Positions 7,592 through 16,378 of a stretch of DNA of 34,766 nucleotides are shown piece by piece. The position numbers and the translations under genes were made by a program. Below the pieces are notes generated by a model. It was not told the origin of the DNA, searched no databases, and was given only the letters and a program-made list of their open reading frames with translations. The stretch is from positions 66,245-101,010 of the forward strand of contig JANWWL010000003.1 of NCBI GenBank assembly GCA_025056155.1. The letters are read 5' to 3'. Numbering within the stretch: position 1 is the first letter of the stretch; each line of letters begins with the position of its first letter. The DNA comes from Sphingomonadaceae bacterium (GTDB lineage Bacteria; Pseudomonadota; Alphaproteobacteria; Sphingomonadales; Sphingomonadaceae).

Positions 7592-8659
7592 CTAGGCCGC
7601 CACCCGCCGCCAGGCCGACCGCAACACCCACAGGAACGGCGGGGCGCCCGCGAAGGCCATGACGATCCCGACCGGCACTTCGGCCGGCAGGGCGATGAGC
7701 CGGGCGGCGAGATCCGCCAGGGCCAGGAAGGCGGCCCCACCGAGGGCGGCCATCGGCAAGAGGCGTCGATGGCCGGGGCCCAGCCAAAGCCGGACGACGT
7801 GCGGCACCACGAGGCCCAGGAACCCCACGAGCCCGGCCAGCGCCACCGCCGCCCCCACGCACAGGGCCGTAAGCAGGGCGACCCGTTGGCGCAGCGCGTC
7901 CACGTCGAGCCCCAGGTGGCGGGCGGCCTCTTCGCCCAGGGCCAGGAGGTCAAGCTCCCGGGCCGTGGCCAGCAGGCCGGCGAGGCCCGCGCCCACGATC
8001 GCCAGGGCCACGAGGAGCACCGGGCGTTCCACCTGGGCGAGCGTGCCCAGAAGCCAGACCGACAGGCTCCTGAGTTCGGTGTCGGTCGAGATGTAGGACA
8101 GAAGGCCGATGCAGGCGCCGCCCAGCGCGTTCACGCCGATTCCAAGCAGCAGCATGAGGAGCGTGGCCCCAGGCCCCGATCGGGCGGCAAGCGCCAGCAC
8201 CACCCCGATGGCCCCCAGGGCCCCCGCGAAGCTCGCCCCGGGCAGCAGGAAGGGTTTGAGCGCCGGGGCGGCCGCCGCCGCCAGGGTGCCGCCCGCCACG
8301 AACCACAGCGCCGCGCCCAGGGCCGAGCCCGTCGACACGCCGAGGAGGCCGGGATCGGCCAGCGGGTTGCGGAACAAGGCCTGCAACGCCGCCCCGGCGG
8401 CCGCGAGCGCGGCCCCCACCGCCAGGGCGGCCAAGAGGCGTGGCAGGCGGATCTCGCGCACGACCAGGGCCGCGGCAGGGTCGGCGCGTTCGGGGTCGAA
8501 GAGCGCGCGGACCACGTCGTCGGGTGCGACGGAAACGGCCCCCAGTGACAGATTGAGCGCTGCCACCGCCGCGAGGAGGAAGCCGAAGACGGCCCCGGCC
8601 GCCACCGTGTCGCGGCCGTTGCGAGCGCGCAGCGGCGCCGCCGGGGCCAGCGTGGCCAT
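7592..8659 (-). CDS. hmuU: Heme ABC transporter permease
   Basis: This is a 355-aa inner-membrane permease of the FecCD/BtuC family. Many hydrophobic helices are visible, including GAVFGFLLAAVAALNLSLG near the N-terminus. Family motifs are REIRLPRLLAALAVGAALAAAGAALQALFRNPLADPGLLGVSTGSALGA and the ABC-ATPase coupling region LGLVVPHVVRLWLGPGHRRLLP. The end is a typical VPVGIVMAFAGAPPFLWVLR. The ATG shares its first base with the hmuT stop (TGATG), so translation is probably coupled. A much longer open frame extends upstream but runs through hmuT on another frame and is rejected. Confidence 0.93.
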   Translation of the reverse strand: MATLAPAAPLRARNGRDTVAAGAVFGFLLAAVAALNLSLGAVSVAPDDVVRALFDPERADPAAALVVREIRLPRLLAALAVGAALAAAGAALQALFRNPLADPGLLGVSTGSALGAALWFVAGGTLAAAAAPALKPFLLPGASFAGALGAIGVVLALAARSGPGATLLMLLLGIGVNALGGACIGLLSYISTDTELRSLSVWLLGTLAQVERPVLLVALAIVGAGLAGLLATARELDLLALGEEAARHLGLDVDALRQRVALLTALCVGAAVALAGLVGFLGLVVPHVVRLWLGPGHRRLLPMAALGGAAFLALADLAARLIALPAEVPVGIVMAFAGAPPFLWVLRSAWRRVAA

Positions 8660-9477
8660 CAGCCGGCCAGACGTCGGCGCAGGGCGGCCAATGCTTCCGG
8701 CAGCCGCGGCCCGAAGCCAAGGGCCGCCTGGCTGTCGATCAGGATGAGCCGGCCCTGCCGGACGGCCGGGGTGCGCGCCAGCACCGGCTCCCGTGCGATC
8801 GCCTCGAGGCCGCCCACCATGCGGGCGACGTGGCTCGGCACCAGGATCACCTCGGGGGCGGCGGCCAGGGCCGCTTCGGCCGACAGCGGCCGATAGCCCT
8901 GGGCGCGAAACACGTTCTCGCCGCCGGCCAGGCGGATGAAGCCGTCGCCGGCGGTGTCCTGGCCCGCGGCCAGCACGCGGCCGGGCGCCGTGGCGAGCAC
9001 GAGCATCATCCGCGGACGCGGCGCATCCGGTGGGGGCGCCAGGGCGGCGAGCGCGGCACGGGTCTGGGCGGCCAGACGCTCGGCCGCCGCTTCGGCGTCG
9101 AGCGCGCGGCCGATGGCCCGGATCTTGGCCTCCACGCCGTCGGCGGTCCAGGCTTCGGGCAGGCGGACGACCCGCACGCCCGCCCGCTCCACTTGGCGCA
9201 GCACCGCCTCGGGGCCCGCGCCGGCCGCGGCCAGCACTAGGGTGGGGCGCTGCGCCAGCACGGGCTCGGGGGCGAGTGCTCGGAAATAGCCAATCCTGGG
9301 CAGGGCTCGGGCGTCGGGCGGATGGGTCGAAGTGTCGTCCACCGCCACCACCTGGGCGCCCCTGCCCAGGGCGAAGACGATTTCGGTCACCTCGCTGCCC
9401 AGGGTCACGATCCGCTGGGCCGCCGCCGGTGTCGCCACCAACAGCCCCAGGGCGAGGAGGACGCGCCACCAGCCCAT
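8659..9477 (-). CDS. hmuT: Periplasmic hemin-binding protein
   Basis: This is a 272-aa class III solute-binding protein that delivers heme to HmuUV. It has a clear signal peptide (MGWWRVLLALGLLVATPAAA, then QRIVTLG). The mature part begins with RIVTLGSEVTEIVFALG, then VVAVDDTSTHPPDARALPRIGYFRALAPEPVLAQRPTLVLA, the standard HmuT opening. The segment ending LIDSQAALGFGPRLPEAL is also typical. The start overlaps the hmuS stop by one base, and the stop overlaps hmuU by one base. The family's usual heme ligands (Tyr/His) cannot be assigned with certainty; Tyr in IGYFRALAPE is one candidate. Confidence 0.92.
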   Translation of the reverse strand: MGWWRVLLALGLLVATPAAAQRIVTLGSEVTEIVFALGRGAQVVAVDDTSTHPPDARALPRIGYFRALAPEPVLAQRPTLVLAAAGAGPEAVLRQVERAGVRVVRLPEAWTADGVEAKIRAIGRALDAEAAAERLAAQTRAALAALAPPPDAPRPRMMLVLATAPGRVLAAGQDTAGDGFIRLAGGENVFRAQGYRPLSAEAALAAAPEVILVPSHVARMVGGLEAIAREPVLARTPAVRQGRLILIDSQAALGFGPRLPEALAALRRRLAG

Positions 9478-10511
9478 CAGGCGAGCGCCTCCCTTCGGGC
9501 AAGGTCGGTGACGAACGCTTGCCAATCCGCGCGTTCGGGCCGGCCCGGTTCGCTTGCGCCCATGATCTGGGCCACCAAGGCTCCGGCCGCATCGAACAGT
9601 TCCACGGCGTGAACCGGGCCGTCGGAGGGCGGGTTCCCCACCAGGAAGGCGTGCGCCACGCGGTCGGCCCGCAGATGCAGGTTGAAGCCCGGGTCCAACA
9701 CGTTGAGCCAAGGGCCCGTGGGCACGATGCGTCGGATGGGGCCGGTGTGGATCTGGATGGCGCCGCGGTTGCCCACGACGATCATGAGGGGGATGGCCCG
9801 CCGGGCCGCCTCTTCGAGGAGCCGGCGCACGGCGCTCGGTGCCACGGGTCGGGCATGGGGCGCCCCCGCCAGCCGCAGGGCCTCGAGTCGCCCGGCCCCC
9901 GCCCGGCGCCACGACTGCAGGAAGTGGTGGACGTCCCACACGGCGTCCCACTCGCTCCGCAGCAGGGAGGCGTCGGTCTCGGCCTCCGCCCGCTCGGGCG
10001 GCGGTGGGGTCGAGGACATTTGGGGCCGGGCTGCGGGCGGCGGCTCGGCGAAACGAGCCACCAGCGCGTCCCAGGCGACCTGATCGGTTGCGGGCCGGGC
10101 GAAGACCTTGTGCACGGCCGTGCCCCAACGGTCGAAGAACTGGAGCGAGCGGCGCGTGCCGCCGTCGTCCAAGGGCGTCTCGACCGCGAACCCGAACGCC
10201 CAGTGGTCGAGGAACACGCGCAGGTCGATGTCGGTGCCCAACACCCGGCCCATCACGGGGCCGAGTTCGATGCCGCCGTAGGTGCCGTCTTTCTCGTGCA
10301 CGCAGTGGGCGTTGCGCGTGAGCGCCATGACGGGCCCCAGGGTGGGCAGGGCCTGGATCACGGCGCCCAAGGGCGCGCGGAGGGCGCGGACAGGCCCAGG
10401 GGCGTGCGTGGCGAGCCATTCGGCTTCCGAGAGGCCGAGGGCGGCGGCGGCCTCGACGGGTCGGAGGGGGGTGGCGGTGGTCGACATGGCGCGAGTCGGC
10501 GGGGGCTCCAT
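9477..10511 (-). CDS. hmuS: Heme-degrading/heme-trafficking protein HmuS (ChuS family)
   Basis: This is a 344-aa cytoplasmic member of the HemS/ChuS/HmuS family, which binds incoming heme and in several bacteria degrades it. The two homologous halves are visible: first RPVEAAAALGLSEAEWLATHAPG with LGPVMALTRNAHCVHEKDGTY, and second AIPLMIVVGNRGAIQIHTGPI with GPWLNVLDPGFNLHLRAD. The linker between them (about 185-205) is Pro-rich and unconserved. FLDHWAFGFAVE and SLQFFDRWGTAVHKVF are typical of the first half. A second ATG eight codons downstream (10487) is an equally reasonable start; neither has a strong ribosome binding site. It is the first gene of hmuSTUV and diverges from the heme receptor. 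Confidence 0.9.
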   Translation of the reverse strand: MEPPPTRAMSTTATPLRPVEAAAALGLSEAEWLATHAPGPVRALRAPLGAVIQALPTLGPVMALTRNAHCVHEKDGTYGGIELGPVMGRVLGTDIDLRVFLDHWAFGFAVETPLDDGGTRRSLQFFDRWGTAVHKVFARPATDQVAWDALVARFAEPPPAARPQMSSTPPPPERAEAETDASLLRSEWDAVWDVHHFLQSWRRAGAGRLEALRLAGAPHARPVAPSAVRRLLEEAARRAIPLMIVVGNRGAIQIHTGPIRRIVPTGPWLNVLDPGFNLHLRADRVAHAFLVGNPPSDGPVHAVELFDAAGALVAQIMGASEPGRPERADWQAFVTDLARREALA

Positions 10512-10556
10512 GGCGCCTGTGACTCTGACTTGCAATAGCGACAACGCCGCGCTTAG

Positions 10557-10577
10557 TGCGAATGCAATCGATTCGCA
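10557..10577. promoter_or_regulatory. Candidate Fur-type iron box between hmuS and the heme receptor
   Basis: TGCGAAT-N7-ATTCGCA is a perfect 7-bp inverted repeat in the AT-richest part of the 84-bp divergent gap. It lies 18 bp before the receptor ATG and 46 bp before the hmuS ATG. Iron uptake operons of proteobacteria are normally repressed by Fur, Irr or RirA from such sites. Fur is preferred because TGC...GCA half-sites fit Fur-like boxes and the site lacks the Irr core. The regulator identity is inferred. Confidence 0.55.
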
Positions 10578-10595
10578 GATGATGGAACGAGCCAC

Positions 10596-12707
10596 ATGCC
10601 CCGCCCAGTCCTCGCCCTCGCCCTCCTCGCCACCGGCCCCGCGCTCGCCGCCGATGCCCTCGACCTCTCGGGCGAGGAGCTCAGCCCCCCCATCACCGTC
10701 TACGCCACCCGCTCGCCGCGCGAGGCCTTCGCCGTCCCCGGCATGGTGACCGTGCTCGACCGGCGCGCCATCGATCTGACCCAGCCCTCGGCCGTGTCGG
10801 ACCTGTTCCGCGCCGTCCCGTCCGTGCAGTTCAACGGCGGCCCCCGGCGCACGGGCCAGGTGCCGGCGGTGCGCGGTTTCGGGCGCGACAACGTGCTCAT
10901 CCTTCTCGATGGCGCCCGCCAATCGTTCGTCTCGGGGCACGATGGTCGCTTCTTCCTCGACCCCGAGCTGCTGGTGCGGGCCGAGGCCGTGCGCGGGCCC
11001 GCCTCGATCCTCTACGGCTCGGGCGCAGTGGGCGGCGTCCTGGCCTTCGAAACGGCCGATGCCGACGATTTGCTGGCCGACGGCGAGACGGCCGGCGTGC
11101 GCGTGCGGGGCGGCGGCCAGACCGTGAACGACGAAGGGTTGGGCGTGGCCACCCTGTTCGGCCGCAGCCGCTCGGGCGCGGTGTCGGGTGTGGCGTCGTT
11201 CGGCCTGCGGCGCTCGGGGGACATCCGGCTGGGCGACGGGCGGACCCTGACGTCGTCCGACCGGATCGAGACGGGCCTCGCCACGGGCCGGGCCCGGTTG
11301 GCCCAGGGGGTGTTCGCCGAAGCGGGGTGGACGGGATTTGCCAACCGCGCCCGCGAGCCCAACAATGGCCAGGGGTTGACCCAGGGGGGCGGCACGGGGC
11401 CGAACGCCGACGTGGACAAGCGCATCCGCTCGGGCACGATGCGGGCCGGGCTCGAGGCCGCCCCGGCGGGGCGCGCCTGGCTGGATGCCGAGGTGACGCT
11501 CTATCGCACCGCCTCGGAGGTCGACGAGCGCGAGTTCGCCACCGGGCGGACCACCCTGCGTGACATCACCACGCTGGGCGTGTCTGCCCGAAACCGGGCA
11601 CGACTCGTCGACGGCCGCTCGCCCGTGGCGCTGCTCGCCGGAATCGACTGGTGGCGCGACCGCCAGGTGGGCACCGACAGCGGCACGTCCACGGGCCGGC
11701 GAGACGGCGTGCCCAACGGCCGTTCCGATTTCCTGGGGGCCTATCTGCAGCTCGAAGCCGATCTCGACCGACCGCTGGGGCTGCCCGGCACGCTGACCCT
11801 TTTGCCCGGCCTGCGCTACGACCGGTTCGAAAGCCGTGCGGAGGTCGACGCGCGGCGCAACGAGGACGAGGCGGTCTCGGCCCGGATCGCGGGGGCCTGG
11901 CGGCCGGTTCGGCCCCTGCTCCTCTTCGCGACCTGGTCGGAAGCGTTCCGCGCGCCCTCAATCAACGAGCTTTATCTCGAAGGCATCCACTTTCCCGTGC
12001 CGCACCCGATCTTGGGCCGCCAGCGCCCGCCCGTGTTCGTGACCAACCGGTTCGTGCCCAACCCCAACCTGGTGCCCGAAACGAGCCGGACGATCGAGGC
12101 TGGCGGGGGCCTGCAGTTCACCGACGTCGCGCGTCCGGGCGACCGGTTGGAGCTCAAGGCCGCTTGGTGGCGCACCCGGGCCCGCAACCTCATCGACCTG
12201 TTCGTCGACTTCCGGTTCGACGCGACCTGCTTCCGCCCGCCCTTCGTGCCGTGTTCGGCCGGCACCACCGAAAGCCGCAACGTGGCCACGGCCCGCCTGA
12301 ACGGCGTGGAGGTGGACCTGGCGTGGGTGGCGGACCGGTTCGAAGTGGCGGGGGCCTTCTCGCACGCCTCAGGTCGCGACGAGGCGACCGGCTCCCCCCT
12401 CGGGATCCTGACCCCCGACCGGGGCACCCTCGACGTGCGCTGGAAATGGCCCGAACGCCGGCTGCTCATCGGGGCACGGCTCGAGGCCGCCGCCCGCTTC
12501 GACCGGGGGCGCGACCCCAACGACATCCGCCCGGCCTATGGCACGTTGGACCTGTATGCCGCGATCGAGCCTGCCTTCGCCTCGTGGCTGCGGCTCGACG
12601 TGCGGGCCGACAACGTGACCGACAAGGCCTTCGTGCGGACGTTCGCCGGCGTGATCGAGCCTGGGCGCAACGTGCGCGTGACGCTGACGACCCGGTTCGG
12701 GGGTTGA
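10596..12707 (+). CDS. hmuR: TonB-dependent heme/hemoglobin receptor
   Basis: This is a 703-aa outer-membrane receptor. It has a signal peptide MPRPVLALALLATGPALA, a TonB-box-like ITVYATRSPREAF, and a plug domain to about residue 150 (PSAVSDLFRAVPSVQFNGGPRRTGQVPAVRGFG, ILLDGARQSF, VRGPASILYGSGAVGGVLAF). The barrel ends in an aromatic C-terminus (VTLTTRFGG). The heme-receptor signature is present: FRAP at about 451-454 and NPNL at about 488-491. Histidines lie between them in EGIHFPVPHPILG, the position of the conserved heme-ligand His. Divergent placement from hmuSTUV and a shared palindromic operator candidate support heme uptake. Substrate (free heme versus hemoprotein) is not resolved. Confidence 0.92.
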   Translation: MPRPVLALALLATGPALAADALDLSGEELSPPITVYATRSPREAFAVPGMVTVLDRRAIDLTQPSAVSDLFRAVPSVQFNGGPRRTGQVPAVRGFGRDNVLILLDGARQSFVSGHDGRFFLDPELLVRAEAVRGPASILYGSGAVGGVLAFETADADDLLADGETAGVRVRGGGQTVNDEGLGVATLFGRSRSGAVSGVASFGLRRSGDIRLGDGRTLTSSDRIETGLATGRARLAQGVFAEAGWTGFANRAREPNNGQGLTQGGGTGPNADVDKRIRSGTMRAGLEAAPAGRAWLDAEVTLYRTASEVDEREFATGRTTLRDITTLGVSARNRARLVDGRSPVALLAGIDWWRDRQVGTDSGTSTGRRDGVPNGRSDFLGAYLQLEADLDRPLGLPGTLTLLPGLRYDRFESRAEVDARRNEDEAVSARIAGAWRPVRPLLLFATWSEAFRAPSINELYLEGIHFPVPHPILGRQRPPVFVTNRFVPNPNLVPETSRTIEAGGGLQFTDVARPGDRLELKAAWWRTRARNLIDLFVDFRFDATCFRPPFVPCSAGTTESRNVATARLNGVEVDLAWVADRFEVAGAFSHASGRDEATGSPLGILTPDRGTLDVRWKWPERRLLIGARLEAAARFDRGRDPNDIRPAYGTLDLYAAIEPAFASWLRLDVRADNVTDKAFVRTFAGVIEPGRNVRVTLTTRFGG

Positions 12708-13167
12708 TCGGCACCGACCGGCCCGGCGCGCCTCGGCCCCGCCCGCCCCAGGCGCGGGCCGCGGCGGGCTCCCCAGCCCCCAGCGTGCGGGCGAGGTGGG
12801 GTCGTCGCCGGAGCGGGCACGCCACCCACCCCTCGGCGTGCGGGCAAGGCGGCCCCGCGGGCGGGCGGCGTCGGTGAGCCGTATTCAGCCGCCGGCGCTG
12901 GTGTGGCCTCGCGAGCCCGGTCGAAGGACACCCGGAGCTCCCCACCACCCCGTCCGGCAGGGTCGGGCCCGCTCGCCACGGGCGGCGATCGCCGTGCGTC
13001 GGTCAGGGGCCGGAAGCCCCCTCCCGAACGCTCAGGCGGGTTGCGCCCATCGGGGCCAGCCGCCCCGCCTCGGGAACCGAGGGGCGTGCGGCGGCCAGGG
13101 GCCGGTCGTCCCGCCGCCGGCGCCGGCCCGCCGGTTCGATCGGCCCGCGCCGGGCCGCCCTCGCGGC
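12708..13167. other. 460-bp gene-free region between two convergent genes
   Basis: No coding region is credible here: frames lack conserved motifs or ribosome binding sites. The stretch is extremely GC-rich. It contains an imperfect 17-bp direct repeat (GCGTGCGGGCGAGGTGG at 12783 and GCGTGCGGGCAAGGCGG at 12836, 15/17 matches) and a 12-bp palindrome CGGCGATCGCCG at 12983-12994. No intrinsic terminator with a T-run is visible. Confidence 0.6.
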
Positions 13168-14991
13168 TCAGACCACGGGTTCGGGGAGGCGGCGGGTGCT
13201 GCGCAGCGGGGGGAAGTCTTCGGGCGTGATCGTCTCGCGCTCGAGCAGCAAGCGCGCGCCCGCCTCGAGGTCGGCCCGGCGGCTCATCAGCAGGTCCTTG
13301 GCCCGGGCATAGGCCTTGTCGATCAGCTCGCGCACCGCGAGATCCACCTCGCGCGCCGTCGCTTCGGCATAGTCGCGCGGCACGAGCCCCGGCGGCCCCT
13401 CGCCCAGGAAGCTCTGTCGCTCGGGCTCCAGCACGGCCTGCCCCAGGGCGGGGTGCATGCCGAAGCGAGTCACGATCTGGCGGGCGATGTCGGTCACGCG
13501 CGCCAGGTCGTCGGCGGCCCCGGTCGAGATTTCGCCGAACACCAGCTCCTCGGCCGCGCGCCCAGCCAGCAGCACCACCATCCGATCCTCGAGGTCCGCG
13601 CGGGTGATGAGGAACCGGTCCTCGGTCGGCCGCTGCATGGTGTAGCCCAGCGCCCCGATCGAGCGCGGGATGATCGAGACCTTGTGCACGGGATCCGCGC
13701 CCGGCAGCGAGGCGGCGGCCAGCGCATGGCCCATTTCGTGGTAGGCCACCGTCTCTCGCTCGCGCGGGTTGAGGAGACGCCCGGGCCGCTCGAGACCCGC
13801 CACGATGCGCTCGAGCGCGGCGGTCACGTCGTCCATCGTCACCGCCTCGGCCCCGCGCCGGGTGGCGCGGATGGCGGCCTCGTTCACCAGGTTGGCGAGT
13901 TCCGCACCCGAAAACCCGGGGGTGAGCCCGGCAATGGCGTCCACGTCGAGCCCGGCGTGCTTCACCTTGCGCAGATGCACCTGAAGGATGGCCGCCCGGC
14001 CCCGGCGGTCGGGCCGGTCGATCACCACCTGCCGGTCGAAGCGGCCCGCGCGCAACAGGGCGGGATCCAGGATCTCGGGCCGGTTGGTGGCCCCCAACAG
14101 CACGATACCGTCGCGCGGATCGAAGCCGTCGAGCTCGGTCAGGAGCTGGTTGAGGGTCTGTTCCTTCTCGTCGTGGCCGCCGCCCGCGATGCCGATGCCG
14201 CGGCGCTTCCCCAGCGCGTCGAGCTCGTCGATGAAGATGATGCAGGGGGCGGCCTTGCGGGCCTGCTCGAACAGGTCGCGCACGCGGGCCGCCCCCACGC
14301 CCACGAACATCTCCACGAACTCGGAGCCCGAAATGGAGAAGAACGGCACCCCCGCCTCGCCGGCAATCGCCCGGGCCACCAGCGTCTTGCCCGTGCCGGG
14401 CGGGCCCACCAGCAGGATGCCCTTGGGGATGCGGGCTCCAAGCCTTCCGTAGCGCTCGGGCTCCTTGAGGAAGGCGACGATCTCCTTGAGCTCTGCCTTG
14501 GCCTCCTCGATGCCCGCCACGTCGTCGAAGGTGACGCCGGTGTCCTTCTCGACATAGATGCGGGCCTTGGACTTGCCCACCGACATGAGCCCGCCCAGCC
14601 CCTGACGTTCGGCGAAGCCCCGGAAGAAGAACGCCCAGAGGGCGAAGAACAGGATGACGGGCAGCACCCACGACAGCACCGTGGACAGGAAGGTGTTGCG
14701 GATGGTACCGTCAAACTCGGCCGAGCTTTTCTCGAGGCGCTGGGCGAGCGGCTCGGGCACGATGGTGGTCACGAAGACGCGCTTGCCGTCCACGGGCTCG
14801 CGGTAGCGGCCGACAATCCGGTCGGGCTCGATCTGGACGGCCGCCACCCGGTCCTTCTCGAGCAGCTCAAGAAAGCGCGAATAGGGGATCCGCTCGGTGG
14901 TGGAGGCCGCCTGCCACCATCCCTGGAAGAGCAGGAGAAGCAGGAAGGCCCCGATCCAGTACCAGATGTGGAACTGTTGCTGCCGGTTCAC
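13168..14991 (-). CDS. ftsH: ATP-dependent zinc metalloprotease FtsH
   Basis: This is a 607-aa membrane AAA+ protease. Transmembrane helix 1 ([13 protein letters not shown], about 10-22) and helix 2 ([23 protein letters not shown], about 103-125) bracket a periplasmic domain. The AAA module has [12 protein letters not shown], Walker A GPPGTGKT (about 190-200), the pore loop [17 protein letters not shown], Walker [12 protein letters not shown] and the second region of homology [19 protein letters not shown]. The protease domain has the zinc motif HEMGH (about 417-421). The C-terminus is shorter than in housekeeping FtsH and lacks the usual acidic/PG tail. The start is GTG 14991. Relatives often have two ftsH genes; this one may be the accessory copy because the usual tilS/hflKC context is absent. 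Confidence 0.92.
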   Translation of the reverse strand: MNRQQQFHIWYWIGAFLLLLLFQGWWQAASTTERIPYSRFLELLEKDRVAAVQIEPDRIVGRYREPVDGKRVFVTTIVPEPLAQRLEKSSAEFDGTIRNTFLSTVLSWVLPVILFFALWAFFFRGFAERQGLGGLMSVGKSKARIYVEKDTGVTFDDVAGIEEAKAELKEIVAFLKEPERYGRLGARIPKGILLVGPPGTGKTLVARAIAGEAGVPFFSISGSEFVEMFVGVGAARVRDLFEQARKAAPCIIFIDELDALGKRRGIGIAGGGHDEKEQTLNQLLTELDGFDPRDGIVLLGATNRPEILDPALLRAGRFDRQVVIDRPDRRGRAAILQVHLRKVKHAGLDVDAIAGLTPGFSGAELANLVNEAAIRATRRGAEAVTMDDVTAALERIVAGLERPGRLLNPRERETVAYHEMGHALAAASLPGADPVHKVSIIPRSIGALGYTMQRPTEDRFLITRADLEDRMVVLLAGRAAEELVFGEISTGAADDLARVTDIARQIVTRFGMHPALGQAVLEPERQSFLGEGPPGLVPRDYAEATAREVDLAVRELIDKAYARAKDLLMSRRADLEAGARLLLERETITPEDFPPLRSTRRLPEPVV

Positions 14992-15048
14992 GAAGGTCGA
15001 ACTCCCGGGTGGTCGACGCGGCCCAGATAGGCTCGGACGGGAGGTCCG

Positions 15049-16107
15049 TCATCCCCCGGCGGGCGCGTCGCGCGTTCGGTCGCACCGATCGGGGCCGCGG
15101 CCCGAAGGCCCGACGCCGGGTGCCTGCGATGAGGGCGGCGGCACCAGCGCCGGCCGATCGAGCTCGCGGGCCAGCGCCCGCTTGCGCGCGATGTCGTCCT
15201 TCAGGAAGGCAAGGCGGTCAGGGTCGAGGCCCGTGGCCGCCAGGAGCGCGGCGTCGGAGAAACCGGCGCGCAGACCTGCCAGCAGAAGGTCGAGCCGCCG
15301 GTGGTCGAGGACGAAGTGGAACTCGTCCTGCCCCTGCGGTAGGGTGTAGGTGTCGGTGGAGGGGCGAGCCCGTCGCACGCTCGCCGGCACGCCCAGCGCC
15401 TCGGCCAATCGATACACCTGAGACTTGTAGAGATGGGCGATGGGCTTGAGGTCGGCCAGGCCATCGCCGCCGCGCACGAAGAAACCGAGTTCGTATTCCA
15501 AGAGGTTGGGCGTGCCCGCCACCGCGTGATGCAGGCGCTCGGCATGCTGGTATTCCACGAGCTTGCGCACCCGTTGCTTGCAGTTCGTGGCGGCCACGAT
15601 GGCGCGTTGAGTTCGGGAGTCGAGCCGCACCTCGCGGCGGTGCCCGTTGGGATCCTCGGTCACCAAGGCCAGCTGCCCGAAGCCGCCCGATTCGGGCCCC
15701 CGGGTCACCACCTTGCTGCGCCAGCCCGGGCCATAGCCCGGCACCACCTCGGCGATGGCGGCATCGCGGGCCGCATAGGCTCCGAGCGCCTCAAGCGGGG
15801 CGGTGATGTCGACGATCGCGTGGGCCAGGCCGAACCTGCGCACCACCTCGAGCCCCCGTTCGGTCGAGGCGGGATCGGATTCGCGCTCGGGCATCAGCAG
15901 GGCAAAAACCCGATCGACCCCCACCGCCCGGGCGGCGAGCGCCGCGGTGACGGCACTGTCGACTCCGCCCGACACGCCAATCACCACCCCGCGGCGGCGC
16001 AGGCCCCGCACCTGGGCTCGGATCCAGGCCGCGATCCGGTCCGCCTCGGCGTCGGGGTCGATGGCCAGCAGGCGCTCGAGATGTGCGGTGGCGGCGAGTT
16101 CAGCCAT
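15049..16107 (-). CDS. nadE: NAD synthase family protein (ATP-pyrophosphatase fold)
   Basis: This is a 352-aa protein with the N-type PP-loop VIGVSGGVDSAV, which activates the nicotinate adenine dinucleotide carboxylate by adenylation. Other NadE regions are AIVAATNCKQRVRKLVEYQHAE, GTPNLLEYELGFFVRGGDGLADLKPIAHLYKSQV and RPSTDTYTLPQGQDEF. It has no glutaminase (nitrilase) domain, so it would take ammonia directly or from a partner. It is larger than the usual 270-aa ammonia-dependent NadE, and position in an operon with an acyl carrier protein and an AsnB amidotransferase suggests a pathway-specific paralog. A cytoplasmic NAD-synthetic role is possible but not proved. Its ATG lies inside the end of the acyl carrier protein gene (8-nt overlap). 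Confidence 0.82.
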   Translation of the reverse strand: MAELAATAHLERLLAIDPDAEADRIAAWIRAQVRGLRRRGVVIGVSGGVDSAVTAALAARAVGVDRVFALLMPERESDPASTERGLEVVRRFGLAHAIVDITAPLEALGAYAARDAAIAEVVPGYGPGWRSKVVTRGPESGGFGQLALVTEDPNGHRREVRLDSRTQRAIVAATNCKQRVRKLVEYQHAERLHHAVAGTPNLLEYELGFFVRGGDGLADLKPIAHLYKSQVYRLAEALGVPASVRRARPSTDTYTLPQGQDEFHFVLDHRRLDLLLAGLRAGFSDAALLAATGLDPDRLAFLKDDIARKRALARELDRPALVPPPSSQAPGVGPSGRGPDRCDRTRDAPAGG

Positions 16108-16378
16108 CGTCGACGGCAAGGCGCGCCTCGACGAGCTCGACGATGCGGTGCACGGACTCAAGGGCTCCGGGCGTGACGTCGGCGTCGCGGATGCGCACGC
16201 CGAAGCGCTCCTCGAGGAACTCGATAAGTTCGAGCGCTCCCATGGAATCCAGGATCCCCGCTTCGATGAGCGACTGGTCGTCGGGCAACAGGCTGGGATC
16301 GTCCGAGAACAGGAAGCGGTCGAGGATGAAACCGCGCACGGCGGCGAGGCGGTCGGCGCGGGTGACGGCGTCAGACAT
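16100..16378 (-). CDS. Acyl carrier protein
   Basis: This is a 92-aa phosphopantetheine carrier protein. The attachment serine is Ser45 in EAGILDSMGALELIEFLEERFGV, where DSM replaces the DSL of fatty-acid ACP. The four-helix ACP pattern is visible, with the acidic helix II. It overlaps AsnB upstream and NadE downstream by 8 nt each (ATGTCTGA and ATGGCTGA), indicating strict co-translation. DSM and this context fit stand-alone carrier proteins of amino-acid or amide-forming pathways and not FAS II. No adenylating acyl ligase is seen in the window, so the charging enzyme is unknown; NAD synthase-like adenylation is one speculative option. Confidence 0.9.
   Translation of the reverse strand: MSDAVTRADRLAAVRGFILDRFLFSDDPSLLPDDQSLIEAGILDSMGALELIEFLEERFGVRIRDADVTPGALESVHRIVELVEARLAVDDG

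Noticed and set aside
8660-9592. Long upstream extension of the hmuU frame
   Set aside because: It overlaps hmuT completely; the TGATG junction at 8659 gives the expected permease start.
12708-13167. Possible gene in the 460-bp gap before ftsH
   Set aside because: Open frames here have no conserved motif, ribosome binding site or coding-like pattern; the 15/17 direct repeat is too small and isolated to call an element.
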